A stretch of 64,000 nucleotides of DNA from the NCBI GenBank assembly GCA_965232895.1, contig OZ247430.1:3906001-3970000 (forward strand). The letters run 5' to 3'. Positions 35,598 through 43,479 of this stretch are shown in pieces. A program made the translations under genes and the position numbers. The DNA is from Bin87 sp965232895 (GTDB lineage Bacteria > Chloroflexota > Dehalococcoidia > Lucifugimonadales > UBA3495). The stretch's first letter is position 1, and each line of letters opens with the position of its first letter. The notes below the pieces were generated by a model. The model saw nothing but the letters and a program-made list of their open reading frames with translations, had not been told where the DNA came from and ran no database searches.

Positions 35598-36038
35598 ATG
35601 CCGATGCAGTTGCAAATCATCACCGCTGAACGCGAAGTGTTCTCCGGGGAAGTGGACGCGCTGGTCGCTCCGGGCGTCGCCGGGCAGCTGGGCATCCTGC
35701 CCAACCACGCCCCGTTGATGACCGTGCTGCAGCCGGGCGAATTGCTCGTTCGAGCCGGCGGCGACGACAGCTATCTTGCGCTATCCGGCGGGTATCTGGA
35801 AGTGCTGGGCAATCAGGTTATCGTCCTGGCCGACGCGGCCGAAGATGTGGACGAAATCGACGAGGCACGGGCGCAGGAAGCCCTGGTGCGCGCCCAGGAA
35901 CGCATCGCGGGCCGCGAATCCGACATCGAGTTGGAACAGGCGGTGGCGTCCCTGCGCCGCGCACAGGTGCGGGTAACCGTGGCCCGTCGTCGGCGTTCCA
36001 CCCCGCACCGCTCACTGGCTCCGCAAGCCCGGCAGTAA
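35598..36038 (+). CDS. atpC: ATP synthase F1 subunit epsilon
   Basis: This 146-residue subunit (ATG at 35598, AGGAGCT upstream) has the N-terminal beta-sandwich (MQLQIITAEREVFSGEVDALVAPG, then LGILPNHAPLMTVLQPGE) and the C-terminal helical hairpin (EARAQEALVRAQERIAG). It regulates ATP hydrolysis and connects gamma to the c-ring. The tail after residue 130 is basic and Ser/Pro-rich and longer than typical. The stop lies in the first copy of a 16-bp tandem duplication shared with the rex 3' end. Confidence 0.95.
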   Translation: MPMQLQIITAEREVFSGEVDALVAPGVAGQLGILPNHAPLMTVLQPGELLVRAGGDDSYLALSGGYLEVLGNQVIVLADAAEDVDEIDEARAQEALVRAQERIAGRESDIELEQAVASLRRAQVRVTVARRRRSTPHRSLAPQARQ

Positions 36039-36063
36039 GCTCAGTTTGCAGTAAGCTCAGTTT
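36032..36063. repeat. 16-bp tandem duplication spanning two convergent stop codons
   Basis: Two perfect copies of GCAGTAAGCTCAGTTT abut. The plus-strand TAA that ends atpC lies in copy one (36036-36038), and the minus-strand TGA (TCA at 36057-36059) that ends rex lies in copy two. Each copy carries both stops, implying the genes once ended two bases apart. Confidence 0.85.
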
Positions 36064-36761
36064 GAGGGTGAGGGACCGTTGATCGACGGACCGCCCTCGG
36101 TGAGATAGTACGTCATCGACTGCAGGGCCAGTACCGGGTCGATGCTGCGCACCCGGATACCGTCGGGAACCTGTGCGTTGATGGGCGCGTAGTTCAAAAT
36201 CGCCCGCACGCCGCATCCCACCAGTTGGTCGATCACGGTTTGCGTGTGGGCGCTGGGCACGGCTACGATGGCGATGCTGATGTCCCGTTCGGCCACCGTC
36301 TCCGCCATCTCCGCCATCGGCTGGACCGATACGCCGCCGACCTCTTGACCCACATTGGCCAGGTTGTTGTCGAATGCGGCCACCAGGTGGAAACCATCAG
36401 GGTTGAAGCCCGGGTAATTCAGGATGGCGTTGCCCAACCGGCCAACTCCAACCACGGCGACGTTCCATTCGCAGTTCAGGCCCAGGATCTGTTTCAATTC
36501 CCGCAGCAGGTCGCGCACAACATACCCTCGGCCCTGCTTGCCAAACCGGCCGAAGTACGACAGATCCTTGCGGATCTGCGCCGGCGTAACCTGCAACTGT
36601 TCGCCCAACTGCTGCGAGTTGGTCACCTCGTCGCCCGCGTCCAAAAGCTGCGACAGTATGCGGACGTACTGAGGCAATCGGGAGATCACCACTTCGGGAA
36701 CCTCGCCGGGAGTCAGCGCCGTTGCAGGCCGGAAGCCAGGTCCGCTGTAATTGGATGACAT
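36057..36761 (-). CDS. rex: Redox-sensing transcriptional repressor Rex
   Basis: The 234-residue repressor senses NADH/NAD+ and represses respiratory and fermentative genes. The N-terminal winged helix shows VTPAQIRKDLSYFGRFGKQGRGY, a Rex hallmark; the Rossmann domain shows VAVVGVGRLGNAIL, and the C-terminal domain-swap helix is present. The gene is convergent with the atp operon, which suggests local redox control of respiration, but this is inference. I see no canonical Rex box (TTGTGAA-N4-TTCACAA) in the window; a different small palindrome lies just upstream of the start. Confidence 0.93.
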   Translation of the reverse strand: MSSNYSGPGFRPATALTPGEVPEVVISRLPQYVRILSQLLDAGDEVTNSQQLGEQLQVTPAQIRKDLSYFGRFGKQGRGYVVRDLLRELKQILGLNCEWNVAVVGVGRLGNAILNYPGFNPDGFHLVAAFDNNLANVGQEVGGVSVQPMAEMAETVAERDISIAIVAVPSAHTQTVIDQLVGCGVRAILNYAPINAQVPDGIRVRSIDPVLALQSMTYYLTEGGPSINGPSPSN

Positions 36762-36783
36762 GTGGTCGTATCGCGCCTTAGCT

Positions 36784-36802
36784 TGAATGCATCAAACATT
36801 CA
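36784..36802 (-). promoter_or_regulatory. Candidate operator palindrome upstream of rex
   Basis: TGAATG and CATTCA (six-base arms, seven-base spacer) lie 23 bases upstream of the rex start. The arms do not match the standard Rex box, so this may be an autoregulatory site of a variant type or a chance palindrome. The rest of the 36762-37050 gap is AT-richer with no gene seen. Confidence 0.3.
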
Positions 36803-37050
36803 GTGCAATCTTCCGGTATTCTTGAAGAAATCGATAATTTGCTCCTATTCCCGGCCCCTTTGGAACTTGGTCATAATCTATCCCGCCGATAATACATCGT
36901 CAATACCGGCGCGCTTTCGCACGCGCAACCCTTGCACCAACAACGGGGACACCACAGGAAATGCACGGCGCTCCGCTGCCGGCGCGACGCGCGGTGGCGC
37001 GACGGGTTAGACTGTGCATGCTTTCCACCGCGCCTCTGCGGTTTCATTCC

Positions 37051-37350
37051 ATGCACGTCGCCGTAGCGCACATCACCATCCGCGTGCCCGAAAGTCGCAG
37101 CCTCAAGACCCGACGGCAGGTCGCCCGAAGCGTGATCCATCGGATTCGCAGTCGCTTCAACGTCTCGGTCGCCCAGGATGCCGGCGCTGACGCCAACGCA
37201 TGGCAGAGCCTTACGCTGGCAATCTCATGCGTGGGAGCCAGCGCGGACCAGGCCAGGTTGCTGATCGACGATGTGGTCGCCTTCGTGGAAGAGGTTCGTC
37301 CTGATCTGGAACTCCTCGACTACCAAATCGAAGTCATGGGAGGGTTCTGA
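37051..37350 (+). CDS. DUF503 (YlxP-like) protein
   Basis: The 99-residue protein (ATG at 37051) has the DUF503 pattern: MHVAVAHITIRVPESRSLKTRRQVARSVIHRIRSRFNVSVAQ (conserved SLK-x-R-R and R-x-R-FNVS features, split here into shorter blocks) and a central strand LTLAISCVG. Family members are small ferredoxin-like proteins often near ribosome-maturation genes. The longer start at 36961 adds an arginine-rich leader with no family match. It converges on the SelW-like gene, with a strong inverted repeat between them. Confidence 0.75.
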   Translation: MHVAVAHITIRVPESRSLKTRRQVARSVIHRIRSRFNVSVAQDAGADANAWQSLTLAISCVGASADQARLLIDDVVAFVEEVRPDLELLDYQIEVMGGF

Positions 37351-37358
37351 GAATCGAA

Positions 37359-37397
37359 ATCGCCCGAACCTCCGGGGGAACCGGAGATCCGGGCGAT
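37359..37397. terminator. Nested inverted repeat between convergent genes (putative bidirectional terminator)
   Basis: ATCGCCCG (37359-37366) pairs with CGGGCGAT (37390-37397), and inside it CTCCGG (37370-37375) pairs with CCGGAG (37381-37386) around a GGGAA loop, with three-base internal loops on each side. It lies between the stops of DUF503 and the SelW-like gene. There is no clear T-run, so rho-independent action is uncertain. Confidence 0.5.
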
Positions 37398-37411
37398 CAT
37401 CGGCGCATGGG

Positions 37412-37681
37412 CTACATTCGGTCGCTGATCGCGGCCATCAGGTCCTGCAGGTCCGGGAACAGGTGAGCCTCCGGGGTGTGCTTGTGCTCGCCGACCAGAT
37501 CACCGTCGATCAGGATGTCGAACTTGCCGTGTTCCCCCGGTGTGAGTTTGAAGGTCGATATGTTGTCACCGGTCCGTGTCAGTGCTTCGCTGGCCATCCA
37601 GGCCGCGCGTCCGGCATGCCCTCAATCCCAGCAGTAGACGATTTCGATTTCCATCCGCTTTACGTCAGGTCTCTGAGCCAT
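37412..37681 (-). CDS. SelW/SelT/SelH-like (Rdx family) protein, probable selenoprotein with in-frame UGA
   Basis: Read from the ATG at 37681 (GGAGGG six bases upstream), the frame runs 90 codons to TAG, interrupted only by UGA at codon 20 (minus strand 37624-37622). The N-terminus reads IEIVYCWD-U-GHAGRAAW, and after the UGA come MASEALTRTGDNISTFKLTPG, FDILIDGDLVGEHK and FPDLQDLMAAI. Bacterial Rdx proteins have CxxC then four residues then RAAW, so UGA occupies exactly the second redox position: a CxxU motif. A SECIS-like hairpin starts 14 bases after the UGA. Rdx proteins are thioredoxin-like oxidoreductases of unknown partner. Conventional gene finders would call only the last 61 residues (start at 37597). 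A nonsense mutation is the alternative but is less likely, since everything downstream is conserved. Confidence 0.82.
37588..37607 (-). promoter_or_regulatory. Candidate bacterial SECIS hairpin inside the SelW-like gene
   Basis: On the minus strand CGCGGCC pairs with GGCC-A-GCG: a seven-base-pair stem with one bulged A and a UGGAU apical loop. The loop begins 22 bases after the UGA, within the 16-37 base window of known bacterial SECIS elements. A second possible hairpin closer to the UGA (GCCG/CGGC) is less well placed. Confidence 0.5.
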
Positions 37682-37784
37682 GGGTTCCCTCCAGTCTCGT
37701 CGGCGTCGCTGGCGTTTTGGTTGGGGCGGATGATAGGGCAATCCCGTTTACCGCGCAATGCCTGGCTGCGGCGTCCGGGGGCCG

Positions 37785-38584
37785 TCAGCGCTGGGTGGTC
37801 ATCGCCTGACTGGCGTCGGAGCCGACCACATGATCCATCCAGCCGCAGATGCCTTCCCAGAATTCGGGAAAATCTCCAACATTCATGTGGCCGGCCGCAT
37901 CGATGGCAACCAACTGCTTGGGCTCCCTCGCTGCATCCAACAACTTTGTTCCCTGGGTGAACGGAACCACTTCATCGTCCGTGCCGTGCAGGATCAGCAA
38001 TGGACAATCGATCCGATCAACCAGCTCCACCGAATTGTATCGATCTCCCACCAGGCGCCCCGACCACGTCAACCTCGGGTAGGCCAGCCTGCCCATGTCG
38101 CGCAGCGAGGCGAAGGGGGCCACGAGCGCCATTCCCAGTGGAGAGTAAGTTTCCGCGGCCAGGCGGATCGCCACCGCCGCCCCCATCGACACGCCCATGA
38201 ACAGGGTGTTGCCGGGTTCCGCTCCGTAGGTCTTTTCCAGGTGGGCCAGCGCGCCCTGGCATCCGCGGCCGTGTTCCGTACCGTCGCCCTGCCCCGGCTG
38301 TTTCCGAACCCCCCGTAATCAAATCCGAATATGTTCGCGCCGGTGTGTTTCCTGACCGCCGCGAATTCCCCGACCCGCAGGCTGAGATTCCCTCCGGCTC
38401 CTCCGAACCACATCCAGGTCAGGTCGGTTCTGCGGTCACCGGGGACAAACCAGCATTGCAATCTGTGACCCGGTTCGGATTCGCACCAGGTCTCGTAAAA
38501 GTCCATCTCCAGGTCAGTCGGGAGGGCGTCGGAGACCGGTCGGGGCTGGAAAAGTAGTCGGCGTTCCAGTATGCCCATGAGCAT
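37785..38584 (-). pseudogene. Alpha/beta hydrolase broken by a single-base frameshift
   Basis: Two overlapping frames on the minus strand make one alpha/beta-hydrolase. The first (from 38584) reads MLMGILERRLLFQPRPVSD, PGHRLQCWFVPGD and NIFGFDYGGFGNSRG and then loses sense. The second continues GALAHLEKTYGAEPGNTLFMGVSMGAAVAI (nucleophile Ser in GVSMG), then HGTDDEVVPFTQG (Asp) and DAAGHMN (His). The switch is near 38258-38262; one missing base in GATGC-CAGGGC restores a single frame. The triad is intact, so this may be an assembly or sequencing error rather than a true pseudogene. Its closest family is a YqiA/BEM46-like esterase or peptidase. Confidence 0.75.
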
Positions 38585-38766
38585 TGTTCGACATCCCTGA
38601 AAACGAGAGTTGAGCTGGCCACGTGTGGTAAATCGCCTCGGTGACCGTCCGGCACGAGTGCGCAGCTCATACCATTAAGTACGATCCACTTCCGGTGATT
38701 AGCCTCGTTGTCGGCGCAGCCGATCCGAAGAGGCGCGACCATCCACATTGGACGGGCAGCGCGTGG

Positions 38767-40824
38767 CTAATCGTCGGCCAGGCTGTCGGCAAGGATTTCA
38801 AGAACGTCCCGCGCATCCTTGCTGTCGGCTTGCCCCTTGGACTGTATCCCCTCGGTCATCATCTGCAGGCAGAAGGGACAGGAAACGCCCACCGTGTCGG
38901 CTTCGGTTTCCAGGAAGTGGTCGGTGCGCGCGTGGTTGATGCGCTCACCCTGGCTCTCCTCGATCCACATGTGACCGCCGCCGGCGCCGCAGCAGAACCC
39001 GCGCTCCCGACATCGTGGCTCCATCTCCACCAGTTTGAGGCCCGGAATGGCTTTGGCCACGTTCCGCGGCTCGTCGTACACGCCGTTGTGTCGTCCCAGG
39101 TAGCAGGAGTCGTGATACGCCACGGACACGTCCATCATCTTCACCGGCTTGATCCTGCCCTCCTTGATCAGGCCGTCCACGAACTGGCTGTAGTGCAGGA
39201 CCTCGTACTCACCGCCGAACTGCGGATACTCGTTCTTCATCGTGTTGAAGCAGTGCGGGCAGATCGTCACCACCGTCTTGACGTTGTAGCCGTTCATCAC
39301 CTCGACGTTCTGCTGCGCCAGGATCTGGAACAGGTACTCGTTGCCCATGCGGCGCGCCGGGTCACCGGTGCAGCTCTCCTCGTCCCCCAGGATGGCGAAG
39401 TCCACGCCCGCTGATTTCAATACCTTGGCCATGGAACGCGCGATGCCCTGGCTGCGCTGTTCCAGGGCTCCGGTGCAACCCACCCAGAAAAGGACTTCGG
39501 CGTCCGGGTTTTCCGCCATGGTCGGAATGTCGAGGCCCTCTGCCCAGTCGGTGCGCGCAAAGGTGGTGCCGCGCCAGGGGTGGCCGCGCTGCTCCATGCT
39601 CAGCAGGGCGTTCATGCCGGTCTCGGGTATTCGCGACTCCTCCAATACCAGGCTGCGGCGCATGTCGATGATCGTAGGCACGTGCTCCACCACCACCGGG
39701 CATTCCTCCATGCAGGCGCCGCAGGAAACACAATCCCAAATCGCCTGCTCCGGTATGGCGCCGTCGATCAGCGGCATCGGCTCCACGTGCTCCGCATCAC
39801 GCGCGCCCTGGTGTCCGATGGCGATCATGTGCTCTTTTATGTTTTCCACGATGTGCATCGGGGACAGGACCTTGCCGGTCGTGTGGGCGGGACAGGCGTC
39901 GGTGCAACGCCCGCACACCGCGCAGGCGTAGCCGTCCAGCAATTCTTTCCAGGTGAAGTCCTGCACCCGAGACGCGCCGAATCGCTCGACGTTCTCGAGG
40001 TCCATGGTCGCCAGCGTTCCCCGCGGCTCCAGGTTGCGGAAGAAGGCGTTCAGCGGCGCCGCGACCATGTGTATGTGCTTCGAGAAGGGAACGTACAGCC
40101 CGAACCCGAGCACGATCAGCAGATGCACCCACCAGAAGATCGCTTGCAACGCGCCGGCGGTCGCCTCGGACATACCCGCTGCGCTCAGCCAGTTGCCAAT
40201 TGCACCGCCGATGAACACGGCGGCCTCGGGTCCCGCGCCGCCGGCCGCTACGTAAAACGTATGCACCAGCAGCGTGGCGACCATCAGGCCAGCGGTCAAT
40301 CCAACGATGACCACCGACTCGCCCTTGCGGGTCAGGTCAAAGCTCAGCCGGTGCGGTTGCGCGATCCAGCGGCGGACCAGGGCCCAAATGAGCGCGACCA
40401 GAATCACCGCCGCGAAGATGTCCAGGTAAATGCTGTACACCAGCACGCCGGTCCTGGTGAGTATGGTTTCTCCCAACGGATGCCAGATCGATCCGCCGAA
40501 TATGAAAATCAGGTACGAAAGGCTGAAAGAGAGGAACCCCCAGAAGATCGCGGCGTGCCCGAGGCCCGCCAGATCAATGCTCCGTGACCTGGGATCCAGG
40601 CTGCCCACCCGTTGCAGGACTTTCCGCTGCCCCAGGACGATCCCCGCGGCTCCGGCCAATCTGGTCATCGGGCGGTCGAATCGGGCCACCGGGAGACCCT
40701 GGAGCACGAGTCGAAATACCCGTTGATACACCACGTATCCGGCCACGCCAAGCGTCGCCAGCGTCAGCACGTAGACGCCTGCCCAGACGGGAATGACACC
40801 AAAAAGCGAATCAGGGGGAACCAT
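38767..40824 (-). CDS. Membrane Fe-S oxidoreductase (EtfD/HdrD-like) with NarI-type anchor
   Basis: The 685-residue protein fuses a NarI/HdrE-like membrane domain (five or six helices, residues about 10-260) to a two-cluster 4Fe-4S ferredoxin domain (CAVCGRCTDACP and CVSCGACMEECP) and two CCG (heterodisulfide-reductase D-type) domains (CTGALEQRS, EESCTG, CPHCFNTMK; and SCYLGRHNGVYDEPR, CCGAGGGHMW, CPFCLQMM). This architecture matches mycobacterial EtfD (Rv0338c type), which takes electrons from ETF during beta-oxidation and passes them to the quinone pool. That fits the CoA-based catabolic genes. No etfAB is in the window. Confidence 0.85.
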   Translation of the reverse strand: MVPPDSLFGVIPVWAGVYVLTLATLGVAGYVVYQRVFRLVLQGLPVARFDRPMTRLAGAAGIVLGQRKVLQRVGSLDPRSRSIDLAGLGHAAIFWGFLSFSLSYLIFIFGGSIWHPLGETILTRTGVLVYSIYLDIFAAVILVALIWALVRRWIAQPHRLSFDLTRKGESVVIVGLTAGLMVATLLVHTFYVAAGGAGPEAAVFIGGAIGNWLSAAGMSEATAGALQAIFWWVHLLIVLGFGLYVPFSKHIHMVAAPLNAFFRNLEPRGTLATMDLENVERFGASRVQDFTWKELLDGYACAVCGRCTDACPAHTTGKVLSPMHIVENIKEHMIAIGHQGARDAEHVEPMPLIDGAIPEQAIWDCVSCGACMEECPVVVEHVPTIIDMRRSLVLEESRIPETGMNALLSMEQRGHPWRGTTFARTDWAEGLDIPTMAENPDAEVLFWVGCTGALEQRSQGIARSMAKVLKSAGVDFAILGDEESCTGDPARRMGNEYLFQILAQQNVEVMNGYNVKTVVTICPHCFNTMKNEYPQFGGEYEVLHYSQFVDGLIKEGRIKPVKMMDVSVAYHDSCYLGRHNGVYDEPRNVAKAIPGLKLVEMEPRCRERGFCCGAGGGHMWIEESQGERINHARTDHFLETEADTVGVSCPFCLQMMTEGIQSKGQADSKDARDVLEILADSLADD

Positions 40825-41051
40825 TGCAGCCTTGTCCTGGAGCGGTACGCGGCGGTCCGTAACGCTCTGCCTAAAATCGGCGGTAGTTTATCACACGGTA
40901 TTTCCCCATCCGTTTTCCCTGCGGGCCAGCGGTCATTGCCCGCCCGGTGGCGCCGGGGCCGGTCAAAACCACCGGCGCATGCGCTCAGGTGCCTCGCGCC
41001 GGCGTGGCGCAGTCCTGACTCGTCCGATCCGGCGGGTAATTGCTGCCATGT

Positions 41052-41080
41052 CCCATTATGGAAATCGGCGTTATAATGGG
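41052..41080 (+). promoter_or_regulatory. Inverted repeat overlapping a TATAAT box upstream of the HNH gene
   Basis: CCCATTAT (41052-41059) and ATAATGGG (41073-41080) are perfect eight-base arms with a 13-base spacer; the second arm overlaps TATAAT (41072-41077), so a bound regulator could occlude the promoter. No good -35 box is visible. The rest of the 40825-41166 gap shows nothing else. Confidence 0.4.
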
Positions 41081-41166
41081 CGCAGAGATATGAACCTTGT
41101 GAATTAGCGAATTAACCTTTCGGCACGACGCGGCAGCGAATGCGCTACCTGCAACGAGGTTGGCAG

Positions 41167-41898
41167 ATGGCAAGCCGGGGACGAACGGGTCGAAAAAAGG
41201 GCGCGGCCAGGAACCGAAACAACTGCCGCCAGCCTAACGCCAAAAGTTCGGGCGGAAAGCCCGGCAAGGCGAATGTCGCTCCGGTTTCGGAGGACGGCCA
41301 ACGTAAAGGAAAAGCGCCGGCCCCGGGCCGTCTCACCGCCCCGGTGCTGGTCCTGAACCTCAACTATGTCCCGGTCAACGTCTGCACCGTGCGCCGCGCC
41401 ATCGTCCTGGTAGCCAAAGGCAAGGCGGAACTCCTCGAGCAGCGGGCCGAAACTTCCCGCATCCGCACCTACAACGCCGCTTTGGATGCTCCTTCAATCA
41501 TTCGCTTGGTGTACCTGGTCAAGCGTCCCTTTGCGCCGCGCCGCCTGTCCAAGAAGGAAGTTTTCCTGCGGGATCACTACACTTGCCAATACTGCGGCAA
41601 GCGGTCGCAGAACCTCACACTGGATCACGTGGTCCCCCGGCGACAACGCGGCCCGCACACCTGGGACAATGTGGTGGCCGCCTGCGGGCGCTGTAACCTC
41701 GACAAGGCCGGACGCACGCCGGAAGAGGCGAACATGAAGCTGCACCGGCTCCCGACTGCCCCCCAGCCCAATCCGTACCGCATCCTGGAAAACCGAACGA
41801 TCCTGGAAGAGTGGAAGCAGTACATACCGTGGCAAACTGCCGGCAAGGGAAAAAACGGCAGTGAAAGCGAGCCCGCTTTGATGGCGGTTGCCGACTGA
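41167..41898 (+). CDS. HNH endonuclease domain protein
   Basis: The protein (243 residues from the ATG at 41167 with GAGG upstream; an ATG at 41140 is possible) has a basic, disordered N-terminal 55 residues, then VLNLNYVPVNVCTVRRAIVLVAKGKAELL, a fold typical of the McrA/YajD-like HNH family in Actinobacteria and Chloroflexota. The zinc and catalytic core is CQYCGKRSQNLTLDHVVPRR ... WDNVVAACGRCNLDK. It probably nicks or cuts DNA as part of housekeeping or repair rather than mobile-element homing, because it sits among core genes and has no intron. It is followed six bases later by the Smr gene. Confidence 0.85.
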   Translation: MASRGRTGRKKGAARNRNNCRQPNAKSSGGKPGKANVAPVSEDGQRKGKAPAPGRLTAPVLVLNLNYVPVNVCTVRRAIVLVAKGKAELLEQRAETSRIRTYNAALDAPSIIRLVYLVKRPFAPRRLSKKEVFLRDHYTCQYCGKRSQNLTLDHVVPRRQRGPHTWDNVVAACGRCNLDKAGRTPEEANMKLHRLPTAPQPNPYRILENRTILEEWKQYIPWQTAGKGKNGSESEPALMAVAD

Positions 41899-41904
41899 AC
41901 GTCC

Positions 41905-42360
41905 ATGGCAAGCATAGATCTCCACGGCAGGACCTGGTCCGAATCGCTGGATGAACTGATTTCGACCTACAACCGAGTCCTGGCCACCGGTTCGACGTCG
42001 GAAGTCCTTGAGGTCGTGCATGGTTACGGCTCGACCGGCACGGGAGGTGCGCTGCGCCGCCGTGTGCGCTCGTTCCTCGCCACCCACAGCAACCGCCTGG
42101 AGTTCCAAGCCGGGGAAGACGCCGACGGCAATCCCGGGCACACCCTGGTCATGCCCATCCAACCCTTGCCCGAAGTGAGCGACCTGCTGGCCGAACAGGT
42201 GCTGGAATACTGCGAGACCGCACGCACGCAGCGCAAGATCGCCGGCAAGTTCCGCCGCTACGGCGATCCCAAGGTCATCCAGGCCATCCGCAGCCTCGAA
42301 AAGCAGGGCCGGCTGCGCGCGGTGAACAAGGGGCGCAACAAGGCCTACGAAGCGTCGTAA
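41905..42360 (+). CDS. Smr-domain protein with C-terminal winged-helix-like segment
   Basis: The 151-residue product has an N-terminal Smr domain (MutS2 C-terminal type): the DLHG motif at residues 5-8 and the HGYGSTGTGGALRRRV glycine-loop around 45-60, which match the DLHG and HGxGxG nuclease motifs. Smr proteins cleave branched DNA or mRNA at stalled ribosomes. The C-terminal 60 residues (RTQRKIAGKFRRYGDPKVIQAIRSLEKQGRLRAV) look like a small winged helix. It is closely linked to the HNH gene, so the two may act in one pathway. Confidence 0.75.
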   Translation: MASIDLHGRTWSESLDELISTYNRVLATGSTSEVLEVVHGYGSTGTGGALRRRVRSFLATHSNRLEFQAGEDADGNPGHTLVMPIQPLPEVSDLLAEQVLEYCETARTQRKIAGKFRRYGDPKVIQAIRSLEKQGRLRAVNKGRNKAYEAS

Positions 42361-42376
42361 TCGGCCGCAGTATCTT

Positions 42377-43432
42377 TCAGGCCACGCCTGCTGGCACCGC
42401 CAGCATCATGCACTCCAAGGCCAACCTGGGGTTAACGTTGGCGTCCAACGCCCGCAGCGTTTCCCGCACACTTTCCAGAAAGGCGACTATATCAACGGTC
42501 GTCGCTGCATCGGCCTGCGCGCTCAACTCCTCACGCCAGTCGTCGTTGTGGACGCGCCCGACCAGTCCCTCTTTTATAAGCAGCACGTCCCGCCACCAGC
42601 GTTCCCAGAGGTACAGCGCTTGCCGAACCGACTCGCGGTCGCCGGAAAAGCTCCCGGCCAGGGTATTGGCGTAGTTGAACCGCGCATCCAGGGGAGACGC
42701 GGAGATCTCCGAGACCTGCGCCAGGCGTTCCTGGTAGGAGTTCAACCGCTCCGGATCCTCCAACACGCTGATCGCCCAACCCGGGCAGCCGCGTGCCAGC
42801 CTCGCGAGCCGGCGCGCATCATCGGGCGCAACCTCTCGCGTGGACACGAGGTATTCGCTCAACGCCGGGCCAGGCATCGGGCGCAGTGGAAGCGTCCGAC
42901 ACCGCGACCTGATGGTTGGTAGAATCGCGTCCTCGTTGGTAGTGAGGAGCAGCACAAGCACCTGGGGCGGCGGTTCCTCCAGCGTCTTCAACAGCGCATT
43001 GGCCGGCTCGCTTTGACCTGCCGCTAACGTTTCGGCGCCGTCAAAGATCACCACTTTCCAGGCGCCCTCCACCGGCGTGACCGCCAGAAAGCTCTCGGCC
43101 TCGCGCACCTGCTCGATGCTGATCCGGGTGGACACCCTCGGATCATCCCCCACCGCGACTATCTTGAGGTCAGCGAACACCCCCCGTCGGATCCGCAGGC
43201 AGGGGTCACAATTGCCGCACGGGCCCTGGGCGTCGCCCCGATCGTCGAACATGGACCCGGCCTGCTGCCCGCCGAGGACTGCACAATTGACCGCCGCGGC
43301 CAGATCCAGGGCCAAAGTCATCTTGCCGACGTGCGGCGGCCCTGACAGCAGGTAGGCGTGGGCCAGCCTGCCGGCGCCCAGGCCGGCGTCGATTTGCTTC
43401 AGCAGGTGGTCCTGCCCGATGGTCGACCACAT
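42377..43432 (-). CDS. holB: DNA polymerase III subunit delta'
   Basis: This 351-residue clamp-loader subunit shows the RuvB-like AAA+ fold with a P-loop-like GPPHVGKMTLALDLA, a four-cysteine zinc module (the last three Cys in CGNCDPCLRI), and sensor and arginine region TLEEPPPQVLVLLLTTNEDAILPTIRSRCRTLPLRPM, a delta'/DnaX hallmark. The C-terminal collar domain is intact. It loads the sliding clamp with DnaX and delta. lysA follows upstream on the same strand with a 47-base gap. Confidence 0.9.
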   Translation of the reverse strand: MWSTIGQDHLLKQIDAGLGAGRLAHAYLLSGPPHVGKMTLALDLAAAVNCAVLGGQQAGSMFDDRGDAQGPCGNCDPCLRIRRGVFADLKIVAVGDDPRVSTRISIEQVREAESFLAVTPVEGAWKVVIFDGAETLAAGQSEPANALLKTLEEPPPQVLVLLLTTNEDAILPTIRSRCRTLPLRPMPGPALSEYLVSTREVAPDDARRLARLARGCPGWAISVLEDPERLNSYQERLAQVSEISASPLDARFNYANTLAGSFSGDRESVRQALYLWERWWRDVLLIKEGLVGRVHNDDWREELSAQADAATTVDIVAFLESVRETLRALDANVNPRLALECMMLAVPAGVA

Positions 43433-43479
43433 GCTGCTGATTCGCCCCGTGCTCCGCTGGCCCGCCCGCCGTTTGCCGG

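Noticed and set aside
36762..37050. Canonical Rex box upstream of rex
   Set aside because: No TTGTGAA-N4-TTCACAA match; only an unrelated six-base-arm palindrome.
37605..37621. Hairpin GCCG/CGGC immediately after the UGA as SECIS
   Set aside because: Loop only about 10 bases after the UGA and four core base pairs; the hairpin at 37588-37607 is better placed.
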